Origin: DATARH01 sp035504075
GTDB lineage: Bacteria > Pseudomonadota > Alphaproteobacteria > ATCC43930 > CGMCC-115725
NCBI GenBank assembly: GCA_035504075.1
Contig: DATJSO010000235.1
Coordinates: forward strand, 1 to 18,603
Direction: 5' to 3'
DNA length: 18,603 nt
Part shown: in pieces, positions 7,610 through 14,268 of the stretch
How the letters are laid out: each line of letters begins with the position of its first letter
Numbering within the stretch: the stretch's first letter is position 1
Program-made: the position numbers and the translations under genes
Notes under the pieces: model-generated
The model's database searches: none
Told to the model about the DNA's origin: nothing
The model's input: the letters and a program-made list of their open reading frames with translations, nothing else

Positions 7610-7684
7610 CGTCATGGCCGGGCTTGACCCGGCCATCCACGAAGACCGAAAACGTGGGTGCCCGGATCACGTCCGGGCATGACG
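7610..7684. repeat. Palindromic intergenic repeat (Rhizobiales REP-like) with four possible stems
   Basis: The 94-base gap between two convergent genes contains nested inverted repeats. The outer stem is CGTC (7610-7613) with GACG (7681-7684). Hairpin 1 is ATGGCCGGG-CTTGA-CCCGGCCAT (7614-7636). Hairpin 2 is CCACG (7637-7641) with CGTGG (7653-7657). Hairpin 3 is TGCCCGGA-TCACG-TCCGGGCA (7659-7679). The pieces abut with almost no spare bases. The wording GTCATGGCCGGGCTTG...CCGGGCATGACG is familiar from a widespread intergenic repeat in Bradyrhizobium-like genomes. It may also serve as a two-way terminator for the convergent epimerase and NIPSNAP genes. Confidence 0.8.
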
Positions 7685-7693
7685 AGTTGGTTG

Positions 7694-8308
7694 TTACCGC
7701 AGCGGCGAGAATTCGGCCGGCACGACGAACATGTTCTCCTGCCGCGTGAACATGCCGCGCGTATTGGGCGGCCAGGCGCCGCCGGCGCGCGCCTCGTCGC
7801 GCACCCGGAAGCGCTCGGCGGCGTCCTTGTAGGCCCAGACATGGATCCACTGGTTCAGCCCGCCGATATCGGTGTAGCCGCAGAACGCCAGCGGCGAGAA
7901 TTTCTGCCGCCCCTCGATGCGCTCGGCCCAGCGCTCGACGACGGTCGGCGCCACACCCGGCTGCATCGTATAGGTGCGGACCTCGTAGAGGCCGCCCAGC
8001 CGCCGAGGCTCCTTCAGATTGTGGGAGAACGGCGCCGGAATGATGATCTTCGATTCCATCTCCTCAATGAATTCCTGGATATTCGGGGGCCAGCCCGGGA
8101 TCTTTTCGGCGCGGACCTTTGTCCGGTGCGCGAGATCGTCATAGGGCCAGCAATGAATGATGCGGTTGAGCGGCCCGACCTCGGTATGGAAGAAGGCGCC
8201 GAGCGGCGAGACTTTGACCCGCTCGCGCAATCCCTCGCCAAACCGCTTCTCGGCGTCGGGGACCGAACCGGGCTTCAGCCGGTAGGTGCGCATTTCGATG
8301 ATGGCCAT
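7694..8308 (-). CDS. NIPSNAP family protein with two NIPSNAP domains
   Basis: A 204-residue protein made of two tandem ferredoxin-like NIPSNAP domains. Domain 1 is about residues 2-98 (IIEMRTYRLKPGSVPDAEKRF..., GPLNRIIHCWPYDD) and domain 2 about 107-203 (LYEVRTYTMQPGVAPTVVERW..., GGLNQWIHVWAYKD). The paired motifs 'EmRTYxxxPG' and 'LNxxIHxWxY' recur in both halves. The start is ATG 8308, with GGAGGAG six bases upstream; longer in-frame readings to 8512 run through non-coding-looking sequence. In bacteria these proteins commonly sit in catabolic operons as small dimeric barrel enzymes or binding proteins of unknown reaction. It lies 94 bases downstream of the nucleoside hydrolase on the same strand. 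Confidence 0.88.
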   Translation of the reverse strand: MAIIEMRTYRLKPGSVPDAEKRFGEGLRERVKVSPLGAFFHTEVGPLNRIIHCWPYDDLAHRTKVRAEKIPGWPPNIQEFIEEMESKIIIPAPFSHNLKEPRRLGGLYEVRTYTMQPGVAPTVVERWAERIEGRQKFSPLAFCGYTDIGGLNQWIHVWAYKDAAERFRVRDEARAGGAWPPNTRGMFTRQENMFVVPAEFSPLR

Positions 8309-8402
8309 GGCGTGCTCCTCCAAGCGAGAGTTGACTCGACGCAGCAGAGTCGGGCCGCATTCTAACGGCACAACCCGGCGGCTGCACAGGGCCTCGCGGG
8401 CC

Positions 8403-9317
8403 TCAGGAAAGGCTGGCGACCTGCGCCGCCAGCAGGCGGAACAGGCCGTCGGCATCGACGCGGTCGAGGACCCGCGCGTTCGCCGGCCGACCGCCGCGGC
8501 CGCTCCGCTCAATGACCGTCATCCCCGCCGTCAACGCCCCGCGGGTTTCGACCGCAACGCGGGCCTCGCTCGCGTGAAACAGCTCCGGCGCCAGCAGATA
8601 GGCGATGACGCAGGCATCGTGCATCGGCACGGGCGGGCGATCGCGGCCGCGCGGCGCGAGCAATGCCGCAACCGCTGCGCCGCAACGCGTGCCGAGCGCG
8701 GCGAGCGGGGCGATGCGCTCCGGCGTGCCGAGCACCGCCTCGGTCACGTCGAGCGGCACCAGCGTGATCGGCAAGCCGCACTCGAACACGATCGCCGCCG
8801 CCTGCGGATCGCAATGGATGTTGAACTCGGCCGCCGGCGTGATGTTGCCGCGCGTGCCGCCGCCCATGATGACGAGTTCGCCGATTCCGGCGGCGATTTC
8901 GGGCGCCATGACCAGCGCAACGGCGATATTCGTCAACGGCCCCAGCGCGCACAGCGTCAAGCCGGCGGGCGGCGCGGCGCGCAGCGTTTCAATGAGCCAA
9001 TGCACCCCGTGCTGCCGCTGCAGCGGCGCCGTCGGCGGCGGCAGGACGAGGCCGCCGATGCCCGCGTCTCCGTGCACGTGGGCCGCATCGGGCGCGGCGC
9101 CGCCGAGCGGCCGCGGGCAGCCGCCGAAGACCGGAATGTCGGGGCGGCCGGCCAGTTCGACGAGCGCACATGCGTTGCGCTGCGTCGTGGCGAGCGCCAC
9201 GTTGCCCGCCACCGCGACGAGGCCGCGCACGTCGAGTTCGGGCGCCGCGAGCGCCAGCAGGATCGCCACGGCGTCGTCGATGCCGGGATCGGTATCGATG
9301 ATGATCGGGCGCGGCAT
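8403..9317 (-). CDS. Inosine/uridine-preferring nucleoside hydrolase family protein
   Basis: A 304-residue enzyme of the nucleoside N-ribohydrolase family, which splits the N-glycosidic bond of ribonucleosides using a bound calcium ion. The calcium-binding signature DTDPGIDDA (8-16) is intact. Other family pieces are VAGNVALATTQRNA, HGDAGIGG, ALGPLTNIAVAL, VIMGGG with EFNIHCDPQAA, and a C-terminal MHDACVIAYLL that supplies the catalytic His and the last Asp ligand. The start is ATG 9317, preceded by GGGAGGGAAAGGA. No signal peptide is seen, so it is cytoplasmic. Ring specificity (purine, pyrimidine or other riboside) cannot be decided. It is divergent from lexA and probably co-transcribed with the NIPSNAP gene. 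Confidence 0.92.
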   Translation of the reverse strand: MPRPIIIDTDPGIDDAVAILLALAAPELDVRGLVAVAGNVALATTQRNACALVELAGRPDIPVFGGCPRPLGGAAPDAAHVHGDAGIGGLVLPPPTAPLQRQHGVHWLIETLRAAPPAGLTLCALGPLTNIAVALVMAPEIAAGIGELVIMGGGTRGNITPAAEFNIHCDPQAAAIVFECGLPITLVPLDVTEAVLGTPERIAPLAALGTRCGAAVAALLAPRGRDRPPVPMHDACVIAYLLAPELFHASEARVAVETRGALTAGMTVIERSGRGGRPANARVLDRVDADGLFRLLAAQVASLS

Positions 9318-9401
9318 CGTCCTTTCCCTCCCGGCTTGACCGCGAGTTTCCATCCGACCCGGAAACGCTAGCAAAATAGCATTCCTCTGCCGAGCCGGGG
9401 C

Positions 9402-9430
9402 TTGACGCGGCGGGCGAACCAAAGTAGAAC
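9402..9430 (+). promoter_or_regulatory. lexA promoter with overlapping SOS box
   Basis: TTGACG (9402-9407) and TAGAAC (9425-9430) are spaced by 17 bases, a good sigma-70-type promoter. GAAC-CAAAGTA-GAAC (9416-9430) matches exactly the direct-repeat SOS operator GAAC-N7-GAAC of alphaproteobacteria, and its second half coincides with the -10 element. LexA bound here would block polymerase, giving the expected autorepression. The ribosome site GGAGG is at 9461-9465, six bases before the lexA ATG. Confidence 0.85.
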
Positions 9431-9471
9431 GGCAGCAGCGTTTAGGATTTGTTCGCGCCGGGAGGCCGACC

Positions 9472-10203
9472 ATGCTGACCAGAAAGCAGCACGAATTGTT
9501 GATGTTCATCAATCAGCGGCTGGCCGCGACCGGTGTTGCGCCGTCCTTCGACGAGATGAAGGATGCACTGAATTTGCGCTCGAAATCAGGCATTCACCGG
9601 CTGATCAGCGGCCTCGAAGAGCGTGGCTTCATCCGCCGCCTGCCGCATCGGGCGCGCGCCCTCGAAGTGACGCGGCTGCCCGAAGAGAGCGCCGCGCCGG
9701 CGAGTGCTGTGGCCGGCGCCGGCGGTATCGCGAGCGGCGAGCGCGGCCGCTTCTCGCCGACCGTGATTCGCGGCGACTTCGCCGGTGTGCTGCCGGGCAT
9801 GCCCGTCGCCGCCAATACGCCGGCGGTCGATCTGCCGCTGTACGGCCGCATCGCCGCCGGCACGCCGATCGAGGCGCTGCGCGATGAGAGCAATTCGGTG
9901 GCCGTCCCCGGCAGCCTCGTCGGGCGCGGCGAGCATTACGCGCTCGAAGTCGCCGGCGACAGCATGATCGAGGCCGGCATTCTCGACGGCGACACGGTCA
10001 TCATCCAGCGCTGCACCACAGCGGAAAACGGCGAGATTGTCGTGGCGATTGTCGACGATCAGGAAGTGACGCTGAAGCGGCTGCGCCGCCGCGGCGCCTC
10101 GATCGCCCTCGAGCCCGCCAACAAGGCGCACGAAACCCGCATTTTCGGCCCCGACCGGGTCAAGGTGCAGGGCCGTCTCGTCGGATTGTTGCGGCGCTAT
10201 TGA
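9472..10203 (+). CDS. lexA: LexA repressor (SOS response)
   Basis: A 243-residue LexA of the alphaproteobacterial type. Residues 1-70 are the winged helix-turn-helix (MLTRKQHELLMFIN..., APSFDEMKDALNLRSKSGIHRLI as recognition region). A long Ala/Gly-rich linker follows (about 71-118). The C-terminal S24 peptidase domain carries the Ala129-Gly130 self-cleavage bond (GRIAAGTPI), nucleophile Ser164 (GDSMIEAGI) and general base Lys202 (EVTLKRL). RecA-stimulated autocleavage at that bond derepresses DNA-repair genes. The upstream SOS box indicates self-control. The linker is longer than in E. coli LexA (202 residues), as is usual in this order. Confidence 0.98.
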   Translation: MLTRKQHELLMFINQRLAATGVAPSFDEMKDALNLRSKSGIHRLISGLEERGFIRRLPHRARALEVTRLPEESAAPASAVAGAGGIASGERGRFSPTVIRGDFAGVLPGMPVAANTPAVDLPLYGRIAAGTPIEALRDESNSVAVPGSLVGRGEHYALEVAGDSMIEAGILDGDTVIIQRCTTAENGEIVVAIVDDQEVTLKRLRRRGASIALEPANKAHETRIFGPDRVKVQGRLVGLLRRY

Positions 10204-10205
10204 TC

Positions 10206-10223
10206 GCGGCCGGCTTCGGCTGC
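10206..10223 (+). terminator. Hairpin after lexA
   Basis: GCGGCCG - GCTT - CGGCTGC forms a 7-bp stem with one G-T wobble and a four-base loop, starting two bases after the lexA stop codon. Only a short ACCGTTTCG follows, so as an intrinsic terminator it is weak. Confidence 0.4.
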
Positions 10224-10357
10224 ACCGTTTCGCCCGCAGCCCGCACGCCCCGACATCTCGCGCTGCGGTGCCGCTGCGATCCGGCCCTTGGATAAATTGC
10301 CGCAGGGTCTCGCGTCGCGGGCATCCCTGCGGCGCGCCGAGCGTATTTTCACCGCGC

Positions 10358-10441
10358 TTGATTGCGCAGGATTGTTTGCGCATCTAATCGCCCGCCCGGT
10401 TCGGCGGTCGCTGAATCACTCAAATCAAACGGGATTGTTTG
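10358..10441 (+). promoter_or_regulatory. Possible promoter region of the hpnM-like gene with a 10-bp direct repeat
   Basis: The 240-base gap after lexA holds TTGATT (10358-10363) and TCTAAT (10383-10388), a loose promoter with a 19-base spacer. GGATTGTTTG occurs at 10369-10378, inside that spacer, and again at 10432-10441, just before the ATG. The first copy is flanked by GCGCA on both sides. The two copies could be paired binding sites or chance. No SOS box is seen in this gap. Confidence 0.25.
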
Positions 10442-10443
10442 TC

Positions 10444-11082
10444 ATGCGCTCGATGATGCGAATGCAGCGACGGCTTCTTTTTGCCGGTATCGCGCTCTCT
10501 CTCGCCGTTGCGATATCGCCGCCGCGTGCGTTTGCGACGCTCGGCGATGGCGCCAGCGCCGTCCGCAGCCTCTACAGCACGTTGCTGACGGCGATGCAGA
10601 ACGGCCCGGCGCTGGGGCCGCAGGGCAGGTATGCGCAGATCGAGCCGGTCGTGCGCCGCGTGTTCGACATTCCGCTGATGACAAAGGTCGCGGTCGGCCC
10701 GCAATGGGATGCGCTGACCGAGGCACAGCGGCAGCAGGTCACCGACGCGTTTGCCCGTTATATCGCGGCAATATACGCCGAGCGCTTTGACAGCTATTCC
10801 GGCGAGCGGCTGCAGGTGACCGGTGAGCAGCCGTCGCCCGGCGGCGCGATCATCACCAGCCGGATCGTCAAATCGGACGGCGAGCCGGTCAATATCAACT
10901 ATCTGATGCGCCAGAACGACGGCGTCTGGCAGATCACCGACGTGTACCTCGACGGCACGATCAGCGAACTGGCGACGCGGCGTTCGGAATTCGCCGACAT
11001 CCTGGCGCGCAGCGGCATCAACGGGCTGATTCAAGCGCTCAACAGCAAGGCCGCCGCGCTGGCCGCGGCCCGCGCCTCCTAG
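10444..11082 (+). CDS. hpnM: Periplasmic MlaC/Ttg2 family protein, HpnM type
   Basis: A 212-residue exported protein with an N-terminal signal peptide (RRLLFAGIALSLAVAISPPRAFA, cleavage near residue 31). The mature part is a Ttg2/MlaC-type lipid-binding fold: ALGPQGRYAQIEPVVRRVFDIPLMTKVAVGPQWDALT, then INYLMRQNDGVWQITDVYLDGTISELATRRSEF. The last block is what I associate with HpnM, the hopanoid-biosynthesis-associated branch of the family, rather than with plain MlaC. HpnM proteins are thought to help move hopanoids to the outer membrane. Here no hopanoid genes and no MlaFEDB partners are adjacent. ATG 10444 is chosen because it precedes the signal peptide; ATG 10453 is possible; no strong ribosome site is seen. 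An MlaC-like phospholipid role is the alternative. Confidence 0.8.
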   Translation: MRSMMRMQRRLLFAGIALSLAVAISPPRAFATLGDGASAVRSLYSTLLTAMQNGPALGPQGRYAQIEPVVRRVFDIPLMTKVAVGPQWDALTEAQRQQVTDAFARYIAAIYAERFDSYSGERLQVTGEQPSPGGAIITSRIVKSDGEPVNINYLMRQNDGVWQITDVYLDGTISELATRRSEFADILARSGINGLIQALNSKAAALAAARAS

Positions 11083-11163
11083 CCCATTTCGCCGTCGGCG
11101 CTCGCGGTGCACGATTGCCGAAACCGTGCGGCGGGTATAGACAACGGGTTCAGGAGGGCACTG

Positions 11164-11571
11164 ATGATCCTGTTCGCGCTGCGCTGCGCCGCGGGGCACG
11201 AGTTTGACGGCTGGTTCCGCGACGGCGACGGTTTCGAGGCGCAGCAGAAAGCCGGCGAGATCGCCTGCCCGCAATGCGGCGACAACCGGGTCGAAAAGGC
11301 CGTCATGGCGCCGGCGATCGGGCGTTCGCGCAACCGCATGCCGATCTCGCCGGCGCAGATGCGCGCCGCGCTGGTGGCATTGCGCCGGCAGGTCGAGACG
11401 CATTGCGACTACGTCGGTCCGCGGTTTGCCGAGGAAGCGCGCAAGATCCATTACGGCGAAAGCGATCCGCACGGGATCTACGGCGAGGCGACGGCCGAGG
11501 AGTCGCGCGAGTTGAAGGACGAGGGGATTGCATTCGGACAGATCCCCTGGGTCGCCCCGCCAGACGCGTAG
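11164..11571 (+). CDS. DUF1178 family zinc-ribbon protein
   Basis: A 135-residue protein of the DUF1178 family. The N-terminus MILFALRCAAGHEFDGWFRDGDGFEAQ with Cys8 and His12, and the CPQCG knuckle at Cys35/Cys38, suggest a rubredoxin-like zinc site. The C-terminal half (HCDYVGPRFAEEARKIHYGE, then GIYGEAT, then FGQIPWVAPP) is the conserved family tail. AGGAGGG (11152-11158) five bases before the ATG fixes the start. No signal peptide or membrane segment is present. In related genomes it is an ordinary core gene, and its function is not established to my knowledge. It converges with usg; the stops are 55 bases apart and no clear terminator lies between. Confidence 0.9.
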   Translation: MILFALRCAAGHEFDGWFRDGDGFEAQQKAGEIACPQCGDNRVEKAVMAPAIGRSRNRMPISPAQMRAALVALRRQVETHCDYVGPRFAEEARKIHYGESDPHGIYGEATAEESRELKDEGIAFGQIPWVAPPDA

Positions 11572-11626
11572 TCCAGGAAATCGCAAGGTCCGAGACCGTC
11601 GAAACCGCCCGGCCAGTCGACTCGGC

Positions 11627-11911
11627 TTAATGCAGCGTCAGCTGGTGCTTGAAATGGCGGAAGCGGTTGGGCGCGGTGCGGTTGCTTTGTTTGACATTGA
11701 CCGAATGCAACCGACCCTCGATGTTTTTGCGCCAGAAATCGAGGAACTTCTGCAATTCGGGAAATTCGGGCGCGAGATCGAATTTCTGCCAGATGAAGCT
11801 CTGGAGCAGGGCGGGATGATCGGGCAACCGATAGATGATCTCGGCCGTCGTCAGCCGGTAGCCGCGCAGTTGCAGTTCGTATGGCGTCACGGTGGCGTCT
11901 CGCTGTTCCAT
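11627..11911 (-). CDS. usg: Usg family protein
   Basis: A small protein of 94 residues as called here. The core QLRGYRLTTAEIIYRLPDHPALLQSFIWQKFDLAPEFPELQKFLDFW, followed by EGRLHSVNV, is the Usg signature; this family was first noted beside tryptophan genes in alphaproteobacteria. Homologues begin some 10-20 residues before the YxLTTAxI motif, so ATG 11911 is preferred. ATG 11983 in the same frame would give 118 residues. Neither has a convincing ribosome site. No trp gene is visible nearby, so the original context is not kept. Its function is unknown. The tail (KQSNRTAPNRFRHFKHQLTLH) is basic. Confidence 0.82.
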   Translation of the reverse strand: MEQRDATVTPYELQLRGYRLTTAEIIYRLPDHPALLQSFIWQKFDLAPEFPELQKFLDFWRKNIEGRLHSVNVKQSNRTAPNRFRHFKHQLTLH

Positions 11912-12018
11912 TCCCGGACGCCAACGAGGATGGCGCTGCAAATGCTCCGGAGCAACAGAAAAACGGGCGTTAAACCAATCCATTAGCAGCAGTTTAGCAG
12001 CTGTGCTGCCGACCGCGC

Positions 12019-12040
12019 GGCGGCGCCCGGGCGCGCCGCC
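12019..12040. repeat. GC-rich perfect hairpin in the usg/protease divergent gap
   Basis: GGCGGCGC-CCGGGC-GCGCCGCC is a perfect 8-bp stem with a six-base loop, ending exactly where the candidate -35 element of the protease promoter begins. Further left, TTAGCAGC occurs twice (in 11983-12001), with GCTGTGCTGC following. It could be an operator, or insulate the divergent units. I cannot assign it. Confidence 0.45.
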
Positions 12041-12070
12041 TTGAACAAAGCGGGCCGCGGTTTACATATT
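12040..12070 (+). promoter_or_regulatory. Candidate heat-shock (RpoH) promoter of the protease gene
   Basis: CTTGAA (12040-12045) is the exact core of the -35 element of RpoH-type promoters. About 15-18 bases further, TTTACATATT (12061-12070) keeps the CATNT core of the RpoH -10 consensus (CCCCATNT). As a housekeeping promoter it can also be read as TTGAAC, 16 bases, TACATA (12063-12068). The gene behind is a Do-type protease, a common RpoH target. The choice between the two sigma factors is inference. Confidence 0.5.
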
Positions 12071-12140
12071 TGCGGCGCAACAGTTCGCAACCGCCGGCCG
12101 TTTGCTGACGCGCCGCGCATCGTCTTCTAAGGTTCTCGGG

Positions 12141-13256
12141 ATGCACCGCACCCTCTCAGCGCTCCTGCTCATGGGCGCCGTTGCTGCCGTTGCGCCCGCG
12201 GCCAATACCGTGCTGGCGAGCGCGCCGATCCCGGAGGCGACCGGTGCGGCGGTCCCGACCCTGGCGCCGATGCTGGCGCGGATCACGCCCGGCGTCGTCA
12301 ACATTGCGGTGCGCAGCCGAGTCCGCGAACAGAACCCGCTGCTGCAGGACCCGTTCTTCCGCCGCTTTTTCAACCTGCCGCAGGGCCAGCAATCGCAGGA
12401 GCGCGAGACCGAGGCGACCGGCTCCGGCGTCATCGTCGATGCGACGCACGGTTATGTGCTGACCAACGGGCACGTCGTCGAGAATGCGACGCGCATCGAC
12501 GTCACGACAAAAGACAACCGCCGCTTTGAGGCGCGGCTGGTCGGCCGCGACGACGAAACCGATATCGCCGTGTTGCAGATCCCCGCCGATCACCTGACCG
12601 CAGTGCCGATGGGCAATTCCGACAAGTTGCAGGTCGGCGACTTCGTGCTGGCGATCGGCAACCCGTTCGGCCTTGGACAGACCGTCACCTCCGGTATCGT
12701 CAGCGCGCTCGGCCGCAGCGGCCTCGGCATCGAAGGCTACGAGGACTTCATCCAGACCGATGCCTCGATCAACCCGGGCAATTCGGGCGGTCCGCTCGTC
12801 AACCTGCAGGGCCAGTGCGTCGGCATCAATACCGCGATCCTGGCGCCGGGCGGCGGCAACATCGGCATCGGCTTTGCCGTGCCGATCAACATGGCGCGCC
12901 GGGTCATGGAACAGCTGATCCGCTACGGGCGGGTGCGGCGCGGCCGCATCGGCGTTGCGATCGAAGATTTGACGCCCGATCTTGCCGCGGCGATGAAGAC
13001 CTCGCATTCCGAGGGCGCGGTCATCGCCCGCGTCGATCCCGCCTCGCCGGCGGAGCGCGCCGGTCTCGAACCCGGCGATCTGGTCGTCGGGATCAACGGC
13101 GTGCCGGTGCACAGCGGCACCCAGTTGCGCAACACGATCGGCCTGACGCAGATCGGCAGCAAGGTCGATCTGAAGATCGATCGCCGCGGCGCGCAGTTTG
13201 ACGTGCCGGTGTCGGTCGAGGCGGCGCGCGATTCCGAGCATGCCAGCAGGCGCTGA
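12141..13256 (+). CDS. Do/HtrA family periplasmic serine protease with one PDZ domain
   Basis: A 371-residue exported trypsin-like protease. Residues 1-28 are a signal peptide or anchor (MHRTLSALLLMGAVAAVAPAA, possible cleavage LASA-PI). The S1C protease domain carries His111 (LTNGHVVE), Asp141 (DETDIAVL) and Ser215 (INPGNSGGP). One PDZ domain covers about 268-358 (GRIGVAIEDL, then AERAGLEPGDLVVGINGVPV). Classic DegP/DegQ proteins have two PDZ domains and about 450-490 residues; this one stops after the first, as DegS does. The ATG is chosen because TAAGG lies eight bases upstream and the signal peptide follows; ATG 12102 adds 13 residues. It precedes cbpA by 22 bases, so the three genes may be one stress operon. 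Confidence 0.93.
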   Translation: MHRTLSALLLMGAVAAVAPAANTVLASAPIPEATGAAVPTLAPMLARITPGVVNIAVRSRVREQNPLLQDPFFRRFFNLPQGQQSQERETEATGSGVIVDATHGYVLTNGHVVENATRIDVTTKDNRRFEARLVGRDDETDIAVLQIPADHLTAVPMGNSDKLQVGDFVLAIGNPFGLGQTVTSGIVSALGRSGLGIEGYEDFIQTDASINPGNSGGPLVNLQGQCVGINTAILAPGGGNIGIGFAVPINMARRVMEQLIRYGRVRRGRIGVAIEDLTPDLAAAMKTSHSEGAVIARVDPASPAERAGLEPGDLVVGINGVPVHSGTQLRNTIGLTQIGSKVDLKIDRRGAQFDVPVSVEAARDSEHASRR

Positions 13257-13278
13257 TTGGATGAGCTGATCTCCCGCA

Positions 13279-14268
13279 ATGGCAACGCAGACCCCCTACG
13301 AGGTGCTCGGCGTCAGGCGCGACGCCGCCGCCGATGACATCCGCAAGGCCTACCGCAAGCTGGCCAAACAGTTTCACCCCGATCTCAACCCCGGTAAACC
13401 GGAGGCGGAAGCGCGGTTCAAGTCGGTGACGGCCGCCTACGACATCCTGTCCGATCCGGAAAAGCGCGGGCGCTACGACCGCGGCGAGATTGACGAGAGC
13501 GGCGCCGAGCGGCCGCGCTATGCCTACCGGCCGCATGCCGAGGGCGCACAGGGCTGGAAATACCGGCCCGAGGGCGAAATGGATATCGGCGATCTCGACG
13601 ATTTGTTCGCGGCGTTCGGCCGTGGCGGCGCCGCGGGCGGCACGCGTCAGGGCGCCGGCGGGCGCGGCGGCCGGGGGTTCCAGATGCCCGGCCCCGACCG
13701 GCATTTCACGCTGACGATCGAGTTTGTCGAGGCGGCCACCGGCGGCAAGCAGCGCCTCGCGCTGGGGCCCGACGAATGGCTCGATGTGACGATCCCGCCG
13801 GGCATCGAGCAGGGCCAGATCTTGCGGCTCAAGGGCAAGGGCGGCCCCGGGTTGGGCGGGGCGCCGCCGGGGGATGCGCTGATCGAGGTGCTGGTGGCGC
13901 CGCACCCGTTCTTCCGCCGCGACGGCGACGACATCCATATCGAATTGCCGGTCAGCCTGCCGGAGGCGGTGCTCGGCGCGCGCATCGCGGTGCCGACCGT
14001 GACGGGGCCGGTGATGATGACGATCCCCAACGGCTCCGACGCCGGCACCCGGTTGCGTCTGCGCGGCAAGGGCATCCAGCGCCGCCGCCGCGGTGGCGAG
14101 GCCGGCGCCGGCGACCAGTACGTGACGCTCAAGCTCGTCATCGGCGCCAGCGGCGACCCGGAATTGGCGGAATTTCTGAAGAGCTGGGGCGACAAGCATC
14201 CGACCGACCCGCGCCGCACAATGGCGGGCGGCAGCGAGGGCACTGCCTCGCAGCGAGCGGCGTCATGA
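13279..14268 (+). CDS. cbpA: DnaJ-class co-chaperone CbpA (J domain, no zinc finger)
   Basis: A 329-residue type II J-protein that stimulates DnaK ATPase and presents unfolded substrates. The J domain is residues 6-68 with the essential His-Pro-Asp at 33-35 (KQFHPDLNPG). A Gly-rich linker is at about 104-138 (DLDDLFAAFGRGGAAGG...). C-terminal domains I and II follow from about 140 (HFTLTIEFVEAATGGKQRL, DVTIPPGIEQGQILRLKGKGGPG, FFRRDGDDIHIELPVSLPEAVLGA). The four CxxCxGxG zinc repeats of DnaJ are absent, which points to CbpA. The stop overlaps the ATG of cbpM (ATGA), and that partnership confirms the identity. An odd basic patch RRRRGG occurs near residues 270-275. The ribosome site is weak, suggesting coupling to the protease gene. 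Confidence 0.93.
   Translation: MATQTPYEVLGVRRDAAADDIRKAYRKLAKQFHPDLNPGKPEAEARFKSVTAAYDILSDPEKRGRYDRGEIDESGAERPRYAYRPHAEGAQGWKYRPEGEMDIGDLDDLFAAFGRGGAAGGTRQGAGGRGGRGFQMPGPDRHFTLTIEFVEAATGGKQRLALGPDEWLDVTIPPGIEQGQILRLKGKGGPGLGGAPPGDALIEVLVAPHPFFRRDGDDIHIELPVSLPEAVLGARIAVPTVTGPVMMTIPNGSDAGTRLRLRGKGIQRRRRGGEAGAGDQYVTLKLVIGASGDPELAEFLKSWGDKHPTDPRRTMAGGSEGTASQRAAS

Noticed and set aside
8286..9371. A long plus-strand open frame (361 residues) opposite the nucleoside hydrolase
   Set aside because: It is antisense to a gene with the intact DTDPGIDD signature and good ribosome site, and has only Arg/Ala-rich low-complexity sequence.
9586..10383. A minus-strand open frame of 265 residues across lexA
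   Set aside because: Shadow of lexA, whose catalytic residues, cleavage site and operator are all present on the plus strand.
11115..11141. TTGCCG and TATAGA before the DUF1178 gene as a promoter
   Set aside because: The spacer is only 15 bases and both elements are imperfect; too weak to list as a feature.
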